The translations under genes and the position numbers were made by a program. A model generated the notes under the pieces. The model did not search any database, was not told the origin of the DNA, and saw nothing but the letters and a program-made list of their open reading frames with translations. Positions 62,122 to 64,000 of a stretch of 64,000 nt of DNA are shown here, in pieces; position 1 is the stretch's first letter; every line of letters begins with the position of its first letter. The stretch comes from Lysobacter sp. yr284 (GTDB taxonomy: Bacteria; Pseudomonadota; Gammaproteobacteria; Xanthomonadales; Xanthomonadaceae), in the NCBI RefSeq assembly GCF_900107375.1, contig NZ_FNPT01000005.1:309506-373505 (forward strand), written 5' to 3'.

Positions 62122-63297
62122 TCAGCCCGCGCGCTGCTTGAGCGCGGCCACCGCCGGCAGTTCCTTGCCTTCCAGGAACTCCAGGAACGCGCCGCCGCCG
62201 GTGGAGATGTAGCCGACCTGGTCGGCGATGCCGTACTTGTCGACCGCCGCCAGCGTGTCGCCGCCGCCGGCGATGGAGAACGCTTTCGACGCGGCGATCG
62301 CGTGGGCCAGCGCTTGCGTGCCCTTGCCGAAGGCGTCGAACTCGAACACCCCGACCGGGCCGTTCCAGACCACGGTGCCGGCCTTGGCGATCATTTCGGC
62401 GTAGCGCGCGGCGGTGTCCGGGCCGATGTCGAGGATCATGTCGTCGGCGCCGACCGCATCGACCGCCTTGACCGTGGCCGGCGCATCGGCGGCGAACGCC
62501 GGGGCGACCACGACGTCGGTCGGCACCGGGATGTCGGCGCCGCGCGCCTGGGCGTCGGCCATGATCTTCTTCGCGGTGTCGATCAGGTCGTTCTCGACCA
62601 GCGACTTGCCGACGCCGTGGCCCATCGCGGCGATGAAGGTGTTGGCGATGCCGCCGCCGACGATGAGCTGGTCGACCTTGGACACCAGCGAGGCCAGCAG
62701 TTCCAGCTTGGTCGAGACCTTGGAGCCGGCGACGATCGCCAGCAGCGGCCGCGCCGGGTTGTCCAGCGCCTTGGCCAGCGCGTCGAGCTCGGCCATCAGC
62801 AGCGGGCCGCCGGCGGCGGTCTTGGCGAAACGGATCGCGCCGTGGGTCGAGGCCTGCGCGCGGTGCGCGGTGCCGAACGCGTCCATGACGAACACATCGC
62901 ACAGCGCGGCGTATTTCTTCGCCAGCGCTTCCTCGTCCTTGCCCTCGCCGAGGTTCATGCGGCAATTCTCCAGCAGCACCAACTGGCCCGGCCGCACCTC
63001 GACGCCGTCGACCCAGTCCTTGACCAGCGGCACGTCGATGCCGAGCAGCTCCGACAGGCGCTGCGCCACCGGCGCCAGCGAATCGGCCTGGCTCCACTGG
63101 CCTTCCTTGGGCCGGCCCAGGTGCGAGGTCACCATCACCGCCGCGCCCTTTTCCAGCGCCAGCTTCAGCGTCGGGATCGCGGCGAGGATGCGCAGTTCGG
63201 ACGTGATGCGTCCTTCGTCGATGGGGACGTTGAGATCTTCGCGGATCAGCACTCGCTTGCCGGCGAGATCTAGGTCGGTCATGCGGACGATGGACAC
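62122..63297 (-). CDS. pgk: Phosphoglycerate kinase
   Basis: A 391-residue two-domain glycolytic kinase transferring phosphate from 1,3-bisphosphoglycerate to ADP. It has [62 protein letters not shown] and the ATP-binding [17 protein letters not shown]. The start is taken as the GTG at 63297 ([11 protein letters not shown]), because GGAGG lies four bases before it and 19 before the alternative ATG at 63282, too far to serve that one. First in a unit with the HAD phosphatase. Confidence 0.96.
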   Translation of the reverse strand: MSIVRMTDLDLAGKRVLIREDLNVPIDEGRITSELRILAAIPTLKLALEKGAAVMVTSHLGRPKEGQWSQADSLAPVAQRLSELLGIDVPLVKDWVDGVEVRPGQLVLLENCRMNLGEGKDEEALAKKYAALCDVFVMDAFGTAHRAQASTHGAIRFAKTAAGGPLLMAELDALAKALDNPARPLLAIVAGSKVSTKLELLASLVSKVDQLIVGGGIANTFIAAMGHGVGKSLVENDLIDTAKKIMADAQARGADIPVPTDVVVAPAFAADAPATVKAVDAVGADDMILDIGPDTAARYAEMIAKAGTVVWNGPVGVFEFDAFGKGTQALAHAIAASKAFSIAGGGDTLAAVDKYGIADQVGYISTGGGAFLEFLEGKELPAVAALKQRAG

Positions 63298-63517
63298 GGG
63301 GCCTCCTGGGGCGATGCGGGAACGGGAATGCGCGGCCGGCTCGGGGCGCGGCTGGGGTGGGTATTGTCGCGGGGGCGGGGTGCGAAGGGAACCGTGGGGC
63401 TGAATGGCGGGACGCGGTGGCTTCGAAGGCTGGGTCGAGTCTTGTGACGGCGGCAGTGATTGCGATGGCGGCTGCGGGCTTTCGTCGGCCAAGGCGCTTT
63501 CGCCGTCGCTGTGCTGG

Positions 63518-64000
63518 CGCGGTCGCGGCTTGCGCCGCTCCTACAGGGGCCTGGGCCAGCGCCATCGCCGACGCCACTTTCCTATCGTCATTCCGGCGAA
63601 AGCCGGAATCCATTTTGCCGTTGCTGTTGCTGTTCGCTTGGACGCAACCCCACGCAAGGCACACGTCCCGCAGCCCCGGAGGGCGTGCGCATGGATGCGC
63701 ACGCGCGCCATGGGGCAGGATGCCCCTTATGGCGCGGCCCCGCGCCACGATGAGCCCTAATGGCTTTTGATTCGAAACAGGAGAAGCACTTTCTTTGGTT
63801 ACTTTCTTTGTTGCTTTGGACAAAGAAAGTGACCCGGCCGCTTGCGGACGGAAGCTTTGGATCTTCGCTTGTCCTCACTCGCCACCGCGACAAAGGTTGA
63901 CCCTTCCGCGGCACGCCCCCCTGTAGGAGCGGCGCAAGCCGCGACCGCGCCATCGCAGCGATCGCGAAAGTTTCGTCGTAGTTGCGTTGTCGCGGTCGCG
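63518..64000. repeat. Second copy of the composite repeat (left half, cut by window end)
   Basis: A family-2 element at 63518-63546 is followed from 63590 by the same ordered blocks as 14326-14766: ATTCCGGC hairpin, GTTGCT triplets, GGAGGGCGTGCGCATGGATG block, TTTCTTTGGTTACTTTCTTT block, family-2 element and GTAGTTGCGTTGTCGCGGTC. Identity by eye is very high apart from the triplet tract. The rest of the 703-base spacer after pgk (63298-63517) holds the pgk promoter side and no gene. Confidence 0.85.

Overview
The window is chromosomal DNA of very high G+C content from a gammaproteobacterium of the Xanthomonadaceae, most likely Lysobacter. The basis is the closeness of the housekeeping proteins (AhcY, MetF, ThiS/ThiG/TrmB, Pgk/Pyk/Fba) to the xanthomonad versions as I recall them, an SAH riboswitch before ahcY, a large set of exported enzymes, and intergenic spaces full of REP-like hairpins. 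I see no rRNA, CRISPR array, insertion sequence or prophage. There is one tRNA, Gly(CCC).

Layout. 0-5 kb: a NemR-type TetR repressor and a curA/PTGR-type reductase that share an operator, then an exported S9 peptidase. 5-12.5 kb: methionine cycle, with ahcY under an SAH riboswitch and metF. Between them lie an unknown gene, a LytTR two-component pair, an exported alpha/beta hydrolase and a GNAT. 12.5-17 kb: an exported metzincin protease, an 800-bp nested palindrome, a DUF4124 protein and ilvE. 17-25 kb: an OmpR-family two-component system resembling ColRS, the RimB/RimK pair, small VOC and NTF2-like proteins, two unknown genes and tRNA-Gly. 25-36 kb: a GDSL autotransporter esterase, then thiS and, 6.3 kb away, thiG-trmB. 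A three-gene opposite-strand cluster separates them (TonB-dependent receptor, PI-PLC-C1-like phospholipase, PHP-domain phosphoesterase). 36-46 kb: an SLC13-type transporter, a Rieske protein, an FAH-family hydrolase, mscL, an ASCH protein, an M28 peptidase, a TrmH/YfiF-like methyltransferase and a GNAT. 46-51 kb: an RND efflux operon with a 64-codon gene wedged between adaptor and permease. 51-64 kb: a cysteine synthase, a membrane-anchored protein with two bL12-like modules, a LysE exporter, and the glycolytic genes pgk, pyk and fba on one strand. Accessory genes interrupt the glycolytic set (SH3-like exported protein, effector-like protein, GNAT, two tiny secreted proteins, HAD phosphatase).

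How it fits together. Conserved xanthomonad neighbourhoods (ahcY-metF, thiS-thiG-trmB, pgk-pyk-fba) are each opened up by lineage-specific cargo, much of it secreted: proteases, esterase, phospholipase, phosphoesterase, possible effector. Three intergenic repeat families recur: a roughly 88-bp double-arm hairpin, a 28-bp GTAGGAGCGGCGCAAGCC-type element, and an ATTCCGGC-GAAA-GCCGGAAT hairpin. All the non-trivial repeat types come together in one nested 800-bp palindrome at 14.3-15.1 kb, and half of a second copy closes the window. The best candidates for undescribed biology are the TonB/PI-PLC/PHP locus, the bL12-repeat membrane protein, the small gene in the RND operon, the candidate effector, and the nested palindrome itself.
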